A stretch of DNA of 64,000 bases from Taudactylus pleione (GCA_031769625.1 JAUIMM010000686.1:2626001-2690000); one strand, 5' to 3'. Shown: positions 46,241 to 58,050, counted from the first letter of the stretch. Numbers and translations are program-made. The notes: a model not told the origin generated them from the letters alone.

Positions 46241-48056
46241 ACAGCCTACGCTCTGTAGCTAGGCACGGAGGGGCGCACGGTGCCTGTGGCGGGCGTGCGG
46301 GGGAGTCGGGCGTCCTGTGCATATTGGGCAGGTGCCGGTGCAGCCCGGGTGACCTCCCTCCGCGGCGCGTGTCCTTCCTGTGCGCCCACGTGTATGCGGT
46401 GCCCGGGGGAGGCAGAGCGTGGCTGCCGGGTGCTGTGATTTCCCGGGTGTGGGCTCCCACACGTGCTTGTTGTGTATCTGTCACTAGTACACCCGACGGG
46501 TGAGGCTGCCCTGTCAGGCTGCAGCTCCCCGGCGCTGGGCGGCCTGGTGGTGGCTATAAATAGAAGTTGCTATCATTCTAGGAATGCATTTATATATAGC
46601 GCAGCGTAGCCCTACGGGTGTATCTGGGGGAACCAGGGATGGCCCGTACATGGACTAAGTGAGTGAGGCCTTGGGGTGACCTCAGTCACATGGCGGATGA
46701 GGGTGGCATCACTAGTGACATGTCAGTGTGCGCTCCCTGTGACCTGAGCAGTTGTACGGGACGTGGGAGAGAGCACCGGTGCCCAGTAGGCAGCCTGGCA
46801 GTGCCAGCTCTGTATGCTCACCCTCTGCCTGGCAGTTGCTAGTCCTGTGCCCGGCAGTGAGTGAGCATGGCCTAGTGGTGGCAGCCAGCGCAGCAGAAGT
46901 AGTATTGTTGCTGTGTGACCCCGGTGTAATGAGACCATGTCTGTACCATGTGTGATCTGAGGTGCTCTCACCAAGGTCACCCAAACCCGCACCAGTTTAC
47001 AGTTTCAAAGGTCATCGCACCCTTCCTTATGTGTACAGGTAGCCTGCTCTGTGTAGCTTTTATGGTGGTGGCTGCTCATAGTTTGTTTATGGCAGCCCCG
47101 AGGATGTACTTTTGTGGCATTTGGTAAAAGTGAATGAAGTGTGTGCGGGATGGTTCCCCTTCCTGTCTCTAATCACAGCACTTACCACCAGTTGTCACTA
47201 TTTAGCACTTTACAGCGTGTTTTCTGTTTTGATACTCATGAGTAACTTCTGCACTTTATTTCCCTCTATGGAAAGTGTGTAGTGCTTCAGTTTTATGTAT
47301 GTTTACTGAATGGTCATACTATTCAGCACATTTATGCAGCTGCCAAACTGCTTCACTGTTTGCCAAAATATACTTGTGCAATTGTTTATAAAGGAGGTAC
47401 CACCTACTAAGAAACAGTTATCTTAAACTCTACAGTTTTGTATTTGTTAGTAACTTGGATGTTACACCTTTAATTTAAAATATAATGGCCTCATACCTTT
47501 GTTTAGCTTTCAACCTGTCACCTGCTGTCGGGTGTGAGTAAAAGCCGTAAAGTATATTGAAAATGCTGGAAAACCATATTAAATGTATTTAAAAAAAATT
47601 AAATAAAAAATAACCGAAACCATATTAAATGTACTAGAAAAGCCAGATAACTATATTAAATGTATTGGAAAATCTGGAAATGATAGTAAATGCATTGAGA
47701 GAGCCCAAAACCATATTGGTTTCTGACTTTTTCAATATATTTACTATGGTTTCCAGTTATTTGAATGCATTTTCTACAGTTACCAGCTTTTTTAATACAT
47801 TTAATGATCCCTGGCTTTCTCAAAACACTTTACATGGTTTCTGGCTTTTTCAATGCATTTACTATGACTTCTGGCTTTTACCCAAGATCTTTCCCTGCTG
47901 TATCTGTTTAAAGAATTCTATTTTATTGACTTTGCATAATATTAAAACCACTATCATTGTATAAAATTGCATATATTTGCAGTTTACAAAGACTACTCCA
48001 TATCTTGCTATGTCACACTTTTCATTGGTTACAGCCCAAACTGCTTAATTTGACCT
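46141..48056 (+). other. 5' part of putative AKAP1 intron 1
   Basis: GC-rich near the island and then AT-rich. A locally repeated phrase (ATATTAAATGTA-TGGAAAA-TC and its inverted TTTTTCAATACATTTA forms) spans about 47550-47880. No gene or mobile-element boundary is supported. Confidence 0.45.
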
Positions 48057-48064
48057 ATTTATAG

Positions 48065-48327
48065 CAGGGATGGGGAACCTTTTTTCTGCCGAGGGCCATT
48101 TTGATATATATAACATTTTTCGTGGGCCTGGTACAGGGGCAGGGCCACAATTGCCTGTGATTACTGTAAGGGCAGCATCATAAGGACGCTTTTGGCGACA
48201 CTGCTGCGTAGATTTTGTCTGCAGGGTGCTATTCTAGGCACCCTGCTAGCCGAAACAAGCTAGGAGGGCCAGACCAAATTATTCCGGGGCTTTATACGCC
48301 CCCCGGGCCTGGGGTTCCCAGTCTCTG
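48065..48327. mobile_element. 263-bp non-autonomous hAT element
   Basis: Starts CAGGGATGGGGAACC and ends GGTTCCCAGTCTCTG. It is flanked by an exact 8-bp duplication ATTTATAG (48057-48064 and 48328-48335). The interior GAGGGCCATTTTGATATAT resembles the truncated relative near 30836. No transposase. Confidence 0.9.
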
Positions 48328-48831
48328 ATTTATAGGCTTGCAGGAAAATGATTGCAGCCTTAATCCTGCTGATCCCGCATGTAACCAACATTTTCCAAGT
48401 TTTAGTTGTTATATCTCTACTGTGACATCACGTCTAATTTGTTGAACTGCTTTATGCATCTTTTTTTTTTTTTTTTTTTTTTTTTACCATTTCTAATGCA
48501 TATCGAGATGTTGTATGTTGATACAGTTGTCATTTTCAGCTGTTGCAAGGCATCCCTAAGGCTTTTTATTTTAGGTGGGGGTTGTATGTTGCTGCTCAGA
48601 ACAGTCTACACACCAGGCTTCTAAGCGTAGTGACAATTTGGGTGTTGGCAACATATAGTCAGTTAACTTGATTTAGCTTTGGCTTGCCTACTTTGGTGCT
48701 TTGTGGGGGAAAAAAATACCATAGACTGAAGTAATTGAAGTGATAATGGAAATGCAAAACAATCTAGTCATATGTATTGGATTATTGTTTTACTATTGTT
48801 TCTGCCTCTACTAAATAAGCTTACAGCATGT
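48328..48831 (+). other. Intronic stretch with T-run
   Basis: A T-run at about 48462-48485. Otherwise nothing can be recognised. Confidence 0.4.
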
Positions 48832-49140
48832 ATGGTGTAATGATTAACATTACTGCCTCTCAGCACTGACTCCCACCACTGCCCTGTGTGGAGTTTGTAT
48901 ATTCTCCCCGTCCCTGCGTGGGTTTCATCTGGGTACTCTGGTTTCCTCCCATATGCCAGAAATATACTGATAGGTTATTGTTTGTTGGGAGCCAATTAAC
49001 CTTAGTGTGTGTACATGATAGGGAACATACTGTAAGCTACACTGGGACAGGAACTGATGTGAATGGTTAAATATTCCTTGTAAAGTGCTTCGGAATATGT
49101 GTGCGCTATAAAAACTGGCAATAAATAAATTTTTGATTTT
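48832..49140 (+). repeat. SINE/LINE-tail-like interspersed repeat
   Basis: TGTGGAGTTTGTATATTCTCC, then GGTTTCCTCCCATATGCCA, AAGTGCTTCGGAATATGTG and CGCTATAAAA, with an AATAAATAAA-like end, match the pattern of a common vertebrate L2-type 3' tail shared by many SINEs (from memory). A divergent copy. Confidence 0.5.
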
Positions 49141-49633
49141 GAAGTGTATTTTCATATTGTATGCTGATGTAATTTGAATTCATCATTTTTTTTTCTAGCC
49201 CAGTTGTTGATTTGTGTGGAAAGTGCTATGTTCTTTTACAAGGTTAGTAGGTTTGTTTGCTATGGCAGCTGGCACAAGCTTGCATTGTTTGCAGAAGCCT
49301 ACCAGTGCTAATGTTCTTATCACATGAGTGAAACCTTTGGTGCACATTTAAGTCGAGCTGCTATTCAGCTTCAGTATAGGAAGCATGAATTATGGAGTGG
49401 CATGGGAGATCAAATACTGGATTGAAGACAAACACAAGTTAAGAATCACCTGGTAGTTAATATGACGATAGAATCTATAATTGTGGTAATGGATTGCTTA
49501 CGGCTCTTAAGTATTTTTAGTCCGCCACAGCCACCACCTTTTAAAAAAGGTCATAAGAACCTGGCACTTTTTAAATGTTTATTAGAGTTGCTTCAGTATC
49601 TTCAGAATTTTGCTGGTTTAAGAGTAATTGATT
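49141..49633 (+). other. Unannotated intronic stretch
   Basis: AT-rich intronic sequence with no supported feature. Confidence 0.4.
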
Positions 49634-49950
49634 AAAGCTGGATATGCACCTATACAATCATACTGCTGATCACACGATATCAGCTGATCAGCCCAATAAT
49701 TGTATAGATGTGTATGCAGGACTGCTAGCCGGTAAATGGCTTAAAACGCTCCTGCAAACAGTCGGATAGGGAGGTTGCATCTTATGAGCAGTGTAATATT
49801 TAAGATGCTAGACTTCCCGATCCATTGAGAAACTAACACACCGAGCTAGAAATGGCTCAGTGTGTAAGGGGGTCACACTGGTCGGATAAACACTCTGGTC
49901 AACGGAATGTTTATCTGCTCTGTTGAGCGGCATTGTGTATCCAGTTTTAG
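49634..49950. repeat. Inverted-repeat element (AAAGCTGGATATGCAC ends)
   Basis: Left AAAGCTGGATATGCAC and right GTGTATCCAGTTTT are loosely inverted. TATACAATCAT / AATTGTATAGA repeats inside. The ends resemble those of the foldback at 28212-28695 (AAGCTGGGCATCCAC, ATACAATTAT), suggesting a common family. Confidence 0.5.
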
Positions 49951-51192
49951 TCGCTAACACTTCAGATATACCTAAATCAAGGTAAACCCATCTTTCTACT
50001 TCAGGGTCCATAGGGGTCCACAGGGTGACCTTGGGGTATAGCTGGATCCTCTGGCACCACGGAGTTAAAGCTTTTAGCTGCTCCCAAGATGCACTTGGGT
50101 CCATCCTCCTCTATACCCCGCCCCCGAACCACAGGCACCTCAGTTTATGCTGGTGCCCGTCCAGAGTCGGGTCACCCTGCGGGTGGGGGGGGGGATCTGC
50201 AGGAGCAGCCCCCTTTTTTTTTTTTTTTTTTAACTTAGTTAAATTTAGTTTTTTTTTCTCCAGAGCGGCAGCGATGGGCTGTCTGTACAGACGCCCATGG
50301 TGCCGCTCCTTCTCCCTGCTGGCGCAGCGACGCCAGTACTGAACTGGGGATCGCGGCGGGGGAAGCCAGAGTCTGTACTAGCCGGACTCTGGTTTCCCCC
50401 GGGACTGCTGCCGGAGATGCCGGGGAGATCAAGGTAAGCCGCGCACCGCTGATTAGCGGCGGTGCGCGGGTTCCTTTTAAACGCAGTCCCATGCCCCCGG
50501 TCTAGGGGAAAGACTGGGGGCGCTAGCGGTGGCAGCGGGCTCCCCCTCCATTGGAGGCAAACCCCGCCAGACCACTAGACCAACAGGGTGAATAACACGG
50601 CAAGCGGGATGCCGGCAACCCGGGGGTTAATATGCTAGCCAGGGGAGGAAGCCTTCCCTGTCTAGCGGCTCCTCCCCTCAGCTCGCCTTTCAGCTAGTAG
50701 TCTGGCGTCGCTGAGCTGCAGATACTCGGCCACTCCTCCTCTGAGGTCTCCAGCAGCCATTTTCTCCAGTGGCAGCGCAGATACTCTCAGGGAGCACCCG
50801 GACCGGACCCCTGTGTACCTCTCCCCTGCAAAAGGACAGTGTACACAGCACTATAGCCCTCCCAGACACTGAATCTGGGCAGGTTGATTGTAGTGGAAAG
50901 GTGCAGTGAGTATTACTTCTGCATGGTATGTGACTTTTGCTAGTGCTGCCTGTCTGTGCTAATTTCTACTTACTGTCAGCCTATACCTATCCCTTTCCTT
51001 ATCCTACACACCCTACAGGTGTGCGGGGGAAGGGTGTTTCTACTGACCTCACTTATATAGATCACGTGTTTGTGAGGTCAGTCACATACAGTTGTGTGCT
51101 ACACAGGGCTATGTTGTGGGCTGTTGTCCAGCACACTGGTGAGTGTGCACATTTTCTTCCTATGTCATAACTGTGTAATTATATAGTCTGTC

Positions 51193-52742
51193 ATGTCTGA
51201 GGAGGAGATTGAGCACTCCGTGGCTCCGGTATTGTTCTCCTGCAGGCGCTGTTCTGCAGGAATGGATAGGGAGGATTTGTCACAGGACGGCCTGTGCGGA
51301 CGGTGCCAGGCGATCCCTGGTACGTCTAAACCTCCTATGTCGCTGGAGCCACCATGGGCGATGTTTTCCCAGGTGCTGGTGTCCATCGCGGACCGTCTGT
51401 CGGTCCCGACTGCCCTCCCTACTAGGGCGTTGCCCCAGCCTACCATCCCCCATTCCCCAGGTGTCCCACAATTATTGCAGACTCCCCTGGGGTCTCAGCC
51501 TGTTGGTCCCTATGCAGGGTTGCCAATGTATATACAGTCCACCCCTGTGGCGCAGCAGGCTGTGGGGCCGTTTCAGGCTCCTGTGGCAGCTCCTCCACCC
51601 TGGGTGGATGCGCTTTCCCACACTGTCCAAGATTTGGCGGCAGCATCTTCGGCTTTTCAGTCGATGTTGCGCAGTGACGTGCCCTCCAGGGCGTCTAAAC
51701 GCACAGTTATGGCGCAGGCTGCGCATTTTTTGGACTCTGAGGGGTCCTCGGATGATGGTGAGGTGCAGGATGACTCAGCCTCAGATGCCTCAGTCCAGGA
51801 GGTAGACACTAAGTCTTCCATCGATGTGCGGGCTCTGGTTAGGGCGGTGCGGGCCATTCTTCTGAATGAGGATGAGGCACCCGCTCCCAAGTCGAGGTAT
51901 TCTAGTTTTAAAAAAGCTAAGGTTACTTCTGCAGCGTTCCTCTTGTCTGATCAGTTGACGGATCACATGGCCATGGCCTGGCAGACGCCCAGTAAGCGAT
52001 TCCTGCCACAGAAGCGGTTGGCGTCCAATTATCCGTTTCCGGAGGCGCATTGTAAGAAATGAGAAACTCCGCCTGCGGTTGATTCCCATGTAACGCGCCT
52101 CATCAGGAGTGCTACTTTGCCATTGCCGTCTATATCCTCGCTGAAGGATCCTACGGACAGGAAGGTGGAGACTTGTCTAAAGTCTATTTATTCTCTCTCA
52201 GGGGCTGTAGCCCGGCCGTCCATGGCCATCTCCTGGGTGGCCAAGGCCATTGAGGGTTGGGCCAACGCCTTGGAGGATACGTTTACGGATGAAGCTCCGG
52301 ATGTCCAGAGGGCGGCTTTAGGACAGAAGAGAGATGCCGCTTCCTACATTGGAGAATCATCTTTGGATGCCAGCTTGCTGACCTCTAGGGTTTCGGTGGC
52401 AGCAGTGTCTGCTCGCAGATCATTGTGGTTGAGGTCTTGGAGAGCAGACGCTGATTCAAAGAAAGGCTTGAGGCCTTACCTTTTAATGGAGAGTTACTAT
52501 TTGCTCCGGACCTGGACAAAATAGTAGATACCCTGGCAAAATCCAAGTCAGCCTTCCTCCCTTCAGCTACGACACCTGCTATGGTCCGGAGCTCGGCCTT
52601 TCGCTCTTTTCGGGTTCAGGGCAAGGCAAAGGGTCAGTCCTTCCCGAGGCAGTCTGCAACCAAGACCGCCTCAAAGCCAAAGAAGCAAGCCTGGAGTGCT
52701 AGGCGCCCTTCTTCCAAGCAAGAAGATAAGCCTTCTGCATGA
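51193..52742 (+). pseudogene. Gag-like ORF1 of DIRS copy 3 (one nonsense codon, one frameshift)
   Basis: ATG at 51193 opens MSEEEIEHSVAPVL, followed by a zinc-ribbon-like pair CRRC (about residue 17) and CGRC (about residue 36). A Pro/Gln/Val-rich middle and an acidic segment (SEGSSDDGEVQDD, about residue 180) follow. TGA at 52060-52062 replaces the Trp found in copies 1 and 2 (KWE context). The same frame then continues (HVTRLIRSAT, then SGAVARPSMAISWVAKAIEGW). A one-base shift near 52480 leads to the frame holding APDLDKIVDTLAKSKSA and a Lys-rich end (KTASKPKKQAW). Its end overlaps the next ORF. Confidence 0.8.
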
Positions 52743-54300
52743 TGGGACGGGCCTCCCTCTAGGGGACCCCAGAGTGGGAGACCGACTTCTTCAATTCGCC
52801 CAGTGCTGGCACAATACCACCACGGATGCCTGGGTGCGAGAAGTGGTCTCCCAGGGGTACGCCCTGTCTTTTCGGCACAGGCCGTCTCGCCTGTTTTTTT
52901 GCATGAGTCCTTCTCAGGAAAAAAACAAGGCCTTGCAGTTCCAGGAAGCCATAGAGGCCTTGCTGACGGCGGGGGTCATTATACCCGTACCACAATCTCA
53001 ACGTGAGATGGGGTATTACTCTATGCTGTTTCTGGTGCAGAAACCCAATGGCTCTCATCGCCCCATCCTCAGTTTGAAGTCCCTGAACAGGTTTCTCTGG
53101 GTTCCCAAATTCAGAATGGAAACTTTGCGTTCCATCATTCTGGCGATGGAACCGGGGGATTATATGGTCTCCCTGGATATCCAGGACGCCTACCTCCATG
53201 TGCCTATAGCAACATCGCACCAACTGTTTCTGCGGTTTGCTATTCTCCACAACCACTACCAATTCAGGGCTCTACCCTTTGGCCTCTCCACGGCACCAAG
53301 GGTATTTACTAAGGTGATGGCGGTCATGGCGGCTCACCTTCGGAGCCAGGGGATACGGTTGCTACCGTATCTAGACAACCTCCTTTTGCTGGCAAGCTCC
53401 CCGGAGGTACTGATCCAGCATCTCCATCTGACGGTCGCTTGTCTACAGGCGCACGGGTGGTTGATCAACTGGAAGAAGTCCTCCCTCATCCCACCACAGC
53501 GGATGGTTCATTTGGGGGCCCTGCTGGACTCTCGTCAGCAACAGATTTTTCTGACTCCAGAGAAGGTCTCCTCCTTACAGCTGCGGATTCACAGTTGTCT
53601 GAGCAGGGGCAGAGTGTCGGTGCACTCAGCGATGAGAGTTTTGGGGTCCATGGTGTCGGCATTCGACATGGTGGAGTTTGCCCAGTTCCATTCCAGGCCC
53701 CTGCAGAGGCTGATTCTTTCGGAATGGAACGGATTGCCACACAGGATCCGCTCTCAGATGCTGGTGGTGTCCTCGGAGGTGCGTCTGTCCCTGGCCTGGT
53801 GGCTACAGACGGCTCATCTCCTCGAGGGGCGCCCCTTTTGGATCCCGGAATGGGTTCTGCTCACGACAGATGCCAGTCTCCGGGGTTGGGGGGCGGTGAC
53901 AGGCTCCTTGTCACTTCAGGGTCGTTGGTCGGCGGAGGAAGTGATTCTTCCCATCAACATCCTGGAACTGCGGGAAGTGTACAGAGCCCTGCAGTCGTCC
54001 GGCACCTCTCTTCACGGAAGGGCCGTTCAGGTGCAGCCAGACAACGCCACCACGGTGGCGTACATCAATCACCAGGGAGGGACTCGCAGTCGAGCTGTGA
54101 TGTCGGAGGTGTCCCGCGTCCTGGCTTGGGCAGAGCGCTATCTTCCAGCTCTCTCAGCAGTCTTCATCCGGGAGTCCTCAATTGGGAGGCAGACTTCCTC
54201 AGCTGTTACGACGTGCATCCCGGGGAATGGTCGCTTCATCCAGAGGTATTCCAACTACTCGTGGACAAGTGGGGGCTGCCAGAGCTGGACCTGATGGCGT
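52696..54300 (+). pseudogene. Reverse transcriptase/RNase H ORF of DIRS copy 3 (532-codon frame)
   Basis: The longest transposon frame in the window. GDPRVGDRLLQFAQCWH comes first (about residues 24-40), then LVQKPNGSHRPILSL (about 110-125), MVSLDIQDAYLHVPI, FRALPFGLSTAPRVFTKVMA and LLPYLDNLLLLA (about 222-233). The catalytic box reads YLDN, with Asn for the usual second Asp. RNase H shows TTDASLRGWGAVTG, INILELREVYRAL and QPDNATTVAYINHQGG (about 400-470), giving the expected Asp-Glu-Asp set. After AVFI the frame slips: one base is missing near 54170 relative to copy 2, so the methyltransferase-like part continues in another frame (54150-54480). Confidence 0.9.
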
Positions 54301-54979
54301 CCCGTCACAATCATAAGCTGCCCGTGTACGGGTCAAGGACAAGGGACGCAGGCGCAAGTCTGATAGACGCGCTGTCGGTGAAATGGCTGTTTCACCTGGC
54401 TTACTTGTTCCCTCCAATATCTCTGCTGCCTCGGGTCCTGCGCAAGTTCAAGCAGGACGGAGGCACACTGATCCTGGTGGCCCAGAAGGCTGTGGTATTC
54501 CGATCTGCGGAGCCTGTCCATCGACGCTCCGTACCTCCTACCTCAACGGCGGGACCTGTTGTCTCAGGGGCCCTGTCTTCACCCGGATCTGGGTCGACTA
54601 TCTTTGACGTCGTGGCTCTTGAGACAGCCGTCCTGAGGTCTCGGTGCTTTTCTAGCTCCGTTATTACCACCATGCTGAGGGCGCGCAAGCCTGCTTCCGC
54701 GAGGATCTACCACAGAGTGTGGCACACTTACTTTCAGTGGTGCGAGGCCAGAAGATATGATCCCCAGGTGTTCCGGGTTTCGCGTATTCTGGCTTTCCTT
54801 CAGTCGGGTTTGGATTTAGGATTACGTCTTTCCTCACTGAAGGTGCACGTGTCTGCTCTGTCGGTGTGGTTCCAGCGCAGGATTGCTGCTATGCCGGACG
54901 TACACACCTTTTTCCAGGGTGTTTTAAGAATCCAGCCTCCCTTTGTTCCACCTGTGGCCCCGTGGGATTTGGCGGTGGT
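54150..54979 (+). pseudogene. Methyltransferase-like segment and truncated tyrosine recombinase of DIRS copy 3
   Basis: Within the frame ending at 55052: LHPGVLNWEADFLSCYDVH (about 54165), LMASRHNHKLPVYGSRTRD, YLFPPISLLPRVLRKFKQDGG (about 54405) and TLILVA. A deletion of about 11 bp relative to copy 1 (near 54483) then joins it directly to the recombinase frame. That frame has FDVVALETAVLRSRCFSSS, YHRVWHTYFQWCEARRYDP, VSRILAFLQ and PPFVPPVAPWDLAVV (to about 54979). The Arg-His-Arg-Tyr catalytic domain is absent. Confidence 0.8.
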
Positions 54980-55846
54980 CAACCTTAATTCTCCACATCC
55001 AGGTATGCGGTTTCTGCCAACTCCCAGATTTCTGACATCTAAAACAAAATAAATCAATTTAGTCATCAATTTCCCTAATTTTGGAAATTAATCGAGGGTC
55101 AATGCAGATTATATTTTTGTAGAATTCTCTCAGGACACATAAATTCAGTCTCAGACCTTCTGTTGTCGTTATTGGGCCTGTATTCAATTCCCAGGGATGA
55201 GCAGTTGAGTTGCACTCCCTGTGAATTGGGGTAAAGAAGCGTCGCTGATTTTCATGTAGACCTCTCCATTGTTGGTGGTTGTGAGCTGCTTGTGACACTC
55301 TACACTTTTGCTAGAACTTCCCCTTATCCATATTTCTCTGGCATAAACGCTGGAGAAATGGGCGATAACTGCTTGATAATTAGAACCCTAAGACTGCAAA
55401 GTAAAGTCCCCTGTATATTAAATTCCAAGATATTAGAGCATATTCCTCTTGATTCTTCTAAAATGGCCATTCTGTATATTCTTGTGCCAAGTGGTGATAT
55501 CTCTTAAAACATGGAAAACCTTTTCCTGTTTTTGGTTTGAAATATTTGCCTGTACTAACGCTAAATCCTGTTATCCCAGTTATGGTTCAGACTAAAATGT
55601 TTAGGTTTTTCTCATTCTTTAATTCTGAAGTAAATACCAGTAAATTAAATATTCAGATGTGTAATTCAGGTATATGGAAGTCAAGACCAATACAAGATAA
55701 AAACGTGGCAATTTGATGTAATGACAATATAGAACCAAAATTACATTTGACGATGTAATTTCCCAATAAACTACAAATTGTCTAAACTTGGCGTGAACTT
55801 GGAGGCCATGCTACAGGAATGTAAAGAGTGAGATTTTAGATTATTA
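54980..55846 (+). other. Unannotated intronic stretch
   Basis: AT-rich sequence unrelated to DIRS. It includes a GTATTCAATTCCCAGGGA phrase near 55180, similar to foldback ends. No gene. Confidence 0.4.
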
Positions 55847-56704
55847 GCCATATTCAATTTGAGGCAAAATGTCGGAATTGCCGATAATTTATTGCCGATG
55901 ACGTCATTTTCGCCTATTTCAATTATCCCCGTATTCAATTACATTGACTTTTCGCTGGTGCGAAAAGTCAATCTTAAAAAAAAAAGGGGATCATTTTTTG
56001 CAAGCTAAAAAAAAAAAAAAAAGTGCAGAATTGGGGTTTAAGGGTGCAGGCTTAAAAAAAAAAATAGCCTGCACCCCTGCGAATGTCCCTTAAAAACGAT
56101 CTGTGTGGAAAAAAGTAAAAATAAATATTGGGACACCCCAAAAAAAATGTTAAATTGTGAGGTGAAAAAAAACCTGAAAATGCGCTTTGTAAAATAGGTA
56201 AATTTAATTCAGAGGGGGTCGGAAGTATGCGGCAGGTGTTTTCTTCAGTGTGGGTGATAGAGGCAGGTGCATTTTTGCAGAATTTGAAAAAATAATTTTA
56301 GGGACTTAAAAATATGCTTGCGCGAATTTTCATGTACCCCAAATTTGATAGGAATTGTTTTTTTTCCTCAAAAAAAATCTAAATGCTCTTCTGCATCACC
56401 TTCTTCAAAGTGACATTTATGCACCTGCAGCGGCTATTTAAACACACAGCTTTCTTCTGTAGGCAATAACGGGGGTACCCATAGTGATCCCCCAAGTCTG
56501 GGCATCTTTATAGGGGTCCTACAATTATTTTCCGAAAATTCCCATATTTTTTCGCCGATTCAAGTTTCGCCTGATCCAGATTTAGCCTACTTGAAAATTG
56601 AATACGGGGAATAGCGGTCACGCGTGCGATACTTTTCCGCCTGGAAAGCAGACGAAGGAGGCGAAAAGTCTGGACTTTTCGCTTCAAATTGAAAATACTG
56701 ACCC
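55847..56704. repeat. Long foldback element, TTTCGC family, copy 2
   Basis: Left AGCCATATTCAATTTGAGGC and right (reversed) GGTCAGTATTTTCAATTTGA are inverted. CCCCGTATTCAATT (about 55926) also has an inverted partner, AATTGAATACGGGG (about 56597). The interior shares the GGGGTAC/GCAAGCATATTT block with the element at 2129-2949 in opposite orientation. Several A-runs; no coding capacity. Confidence 0.7.
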
Positions 56705-57054
56705 ATGCTGTAACCCACCTCATGTCTAGTGAATATGTATATAAGGATTGTTTGTCACTACTGATCCAACATAAACCAGACTAGATGAGAGATATTCATC
56801 ACCTATGACCAAAGCTTTTACACACAAAACAAAACAAAAAAATCTAAATTTTGGTTGAGATTGGAGTTGTCCATTCCTTTTATGCAACATAGGTAATAAA
56901 ATATATATATATGTTCATCTTCAATAAACACCTTGTTGAAGGTTTCACAAATAGTTTTCCCAATTGTTCCTGAGAATTCTCTGCGGCTCCCCATTGTTCC
57001 GTAGTTAGGGATTATCTAGACATTCTTGTGCCTCTGACATACATTTCTCTTATG
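56705..57054 (+). other. Unannotated intronic stretch
   Basis: AT-rich with a short (AT)n run near 56899-56912. No supported feature. Confidence 0.4.
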
Positions 57055-57290
57055 AGGGGAATTCAATTGTTTTTGGATGCCCGACAGGCGATATTCAATT
57101 TTTGCATTTTGCAGATGGATGCCAGTTCCGTAGACACCCACTACTTCTGTATGCACCCTCCTGAGGTCGCCAGCAGAAATCTGCCCAAAATCGTGCTTTT
57201 GGGCGCCCAAACTCTGTGCGCCTAGTAGTTTGCACGGGTTCAGCCGCTTTATGCAGTTAATCCCGGTGCACGATAAGTAATAGGGCCTAT
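57055..57290. repeat. Decayed GAATTCAATTG-ended element
   Basis: GGGGAATTCAATTG opens it. GGTTCAGCCGCTTTATGC near 57238 resembles GGTTTAGCTGCTTTATGC in the element at 58641-58951. A clear right end is missing, so this is probably a truncated relative. Confidence 0.4.
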
Positions 57291-57682
57291 GGCACTGCTG
57301 CCAATCAGCAATATCGTCCATGGAGTAAAGTACCTCCTCCTTTGTTACTCTGTTAGATCTTTATTTAAATTGGTAACAAGATATGGGTTTCATTTTCAAA
57401 ATGAGGCTGATGCAGTTGGGAGCAAAGCAAAAAAAGAGCAACTTTGCTCTTTGAAAACCATGTTGCAATTCAAGTGGTGCAAATGCATTTATTTCCATGC
57501 AGGGCACACACTTTTTTGGATGTATCTCACAATACTAAACTGTTCTAATTTGTACACCACGAGTAAAAGTTGAGTTAGGACACAATTCCCAAGCATAAAT
57601 CTGTCCACATACTTTAATCCCCCTCTTCTGTAGTTTAAAATTGTATATTTGCCTTGCTCCCAGTTCTGCATAAGCCCCTTTG
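57291..57682 (+). other. Unannotated intronic stretch
   Basis: AT-rich. No supported feature. Confidence 0.4.
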
Positions 57683-58047
57683 AGAGGAATTCAATTAGCT
57701 GCAGGACTTAACCCGGGAGCTTAAAGCCTGCGTTATGTGCCCAGAGCTATTCAATTATATCCCACAGTAAGCCCTGCAGTTAACGTGCTCTAATGCATAG
57801 ATTCCTGGTTGAGTGTCCAGAGCTATGCAATTACTGCGCCTAGTAAGCCCAAATGATGCACTTAACGTGGATTTATGTTCTCAGCCTCTTGAGATGCAAA
57901 GATGCAAACTAAACTTTGTTTTAAGTGCACCCATGGGGCTTAGCACAGACAATAATTGAATACCTCCGGCTCATAACCCGGGAAATAAAGGCCCCCCCCC
58001 CCCCCCCCCACCCCCCTGTAAGTCCTGCGGCTAATTGAGTTTCCCCC
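57683..58047. repeat. Inverted-repeat element (AATTCAATTAGCTGCAGGACT ends)
   Basis: Left CAATTAGCTGCAGGACTTA is inverted at the right (TAAGTCCTGCGGCTAATTG). A C-run (57992-58009) lies just inside the right end. No coding capacity. It abuts the next element. Confidence 0.65.
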
Positions 58048-58050
58048 TTT

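Larger units (their letters stand above)
49993..54979 (+). mobile_element. DIRS-type retrotransposon, copy 3, 3'-truncated, in AKAP1 intron 1
   Basis: The left inverted terminal repeat (49993-50150) shares GGGTCCATAGGGGTCCACAG and the CTATACCCCGCCCCC GC-box with copies 1 and 2. Gag-like, reverse transcriptase/RNase H/methyltransferase-like and the first part of the tyrosine recombinase follow. Homology stops at about 54979, just after PPVAPWDLAVV. The recombinase catalytic domain, internal complementary region and right repeat are therefore missing. It is a more GC-rich and better-preserved subfamily than the other two. It lies in sense orientation within the proposed AKAP1 intron. Confidence 0.88.

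Noticed and set aside
46125..46503. Frames on both strands over the CpG island (104 and 119 codons)
   Set aside because: GC-rich DNA lacks stop codons by chance. Positions overlap the proposed splice donor and first intron.
53439..54150. The first part of the 537-codon frame as a separate protein
   Set aside because: Up to about 54150 it is an out-of-frame reading of the reverse transcriptase/RNase H gene. Only its later part matches DIRS protein blocks.
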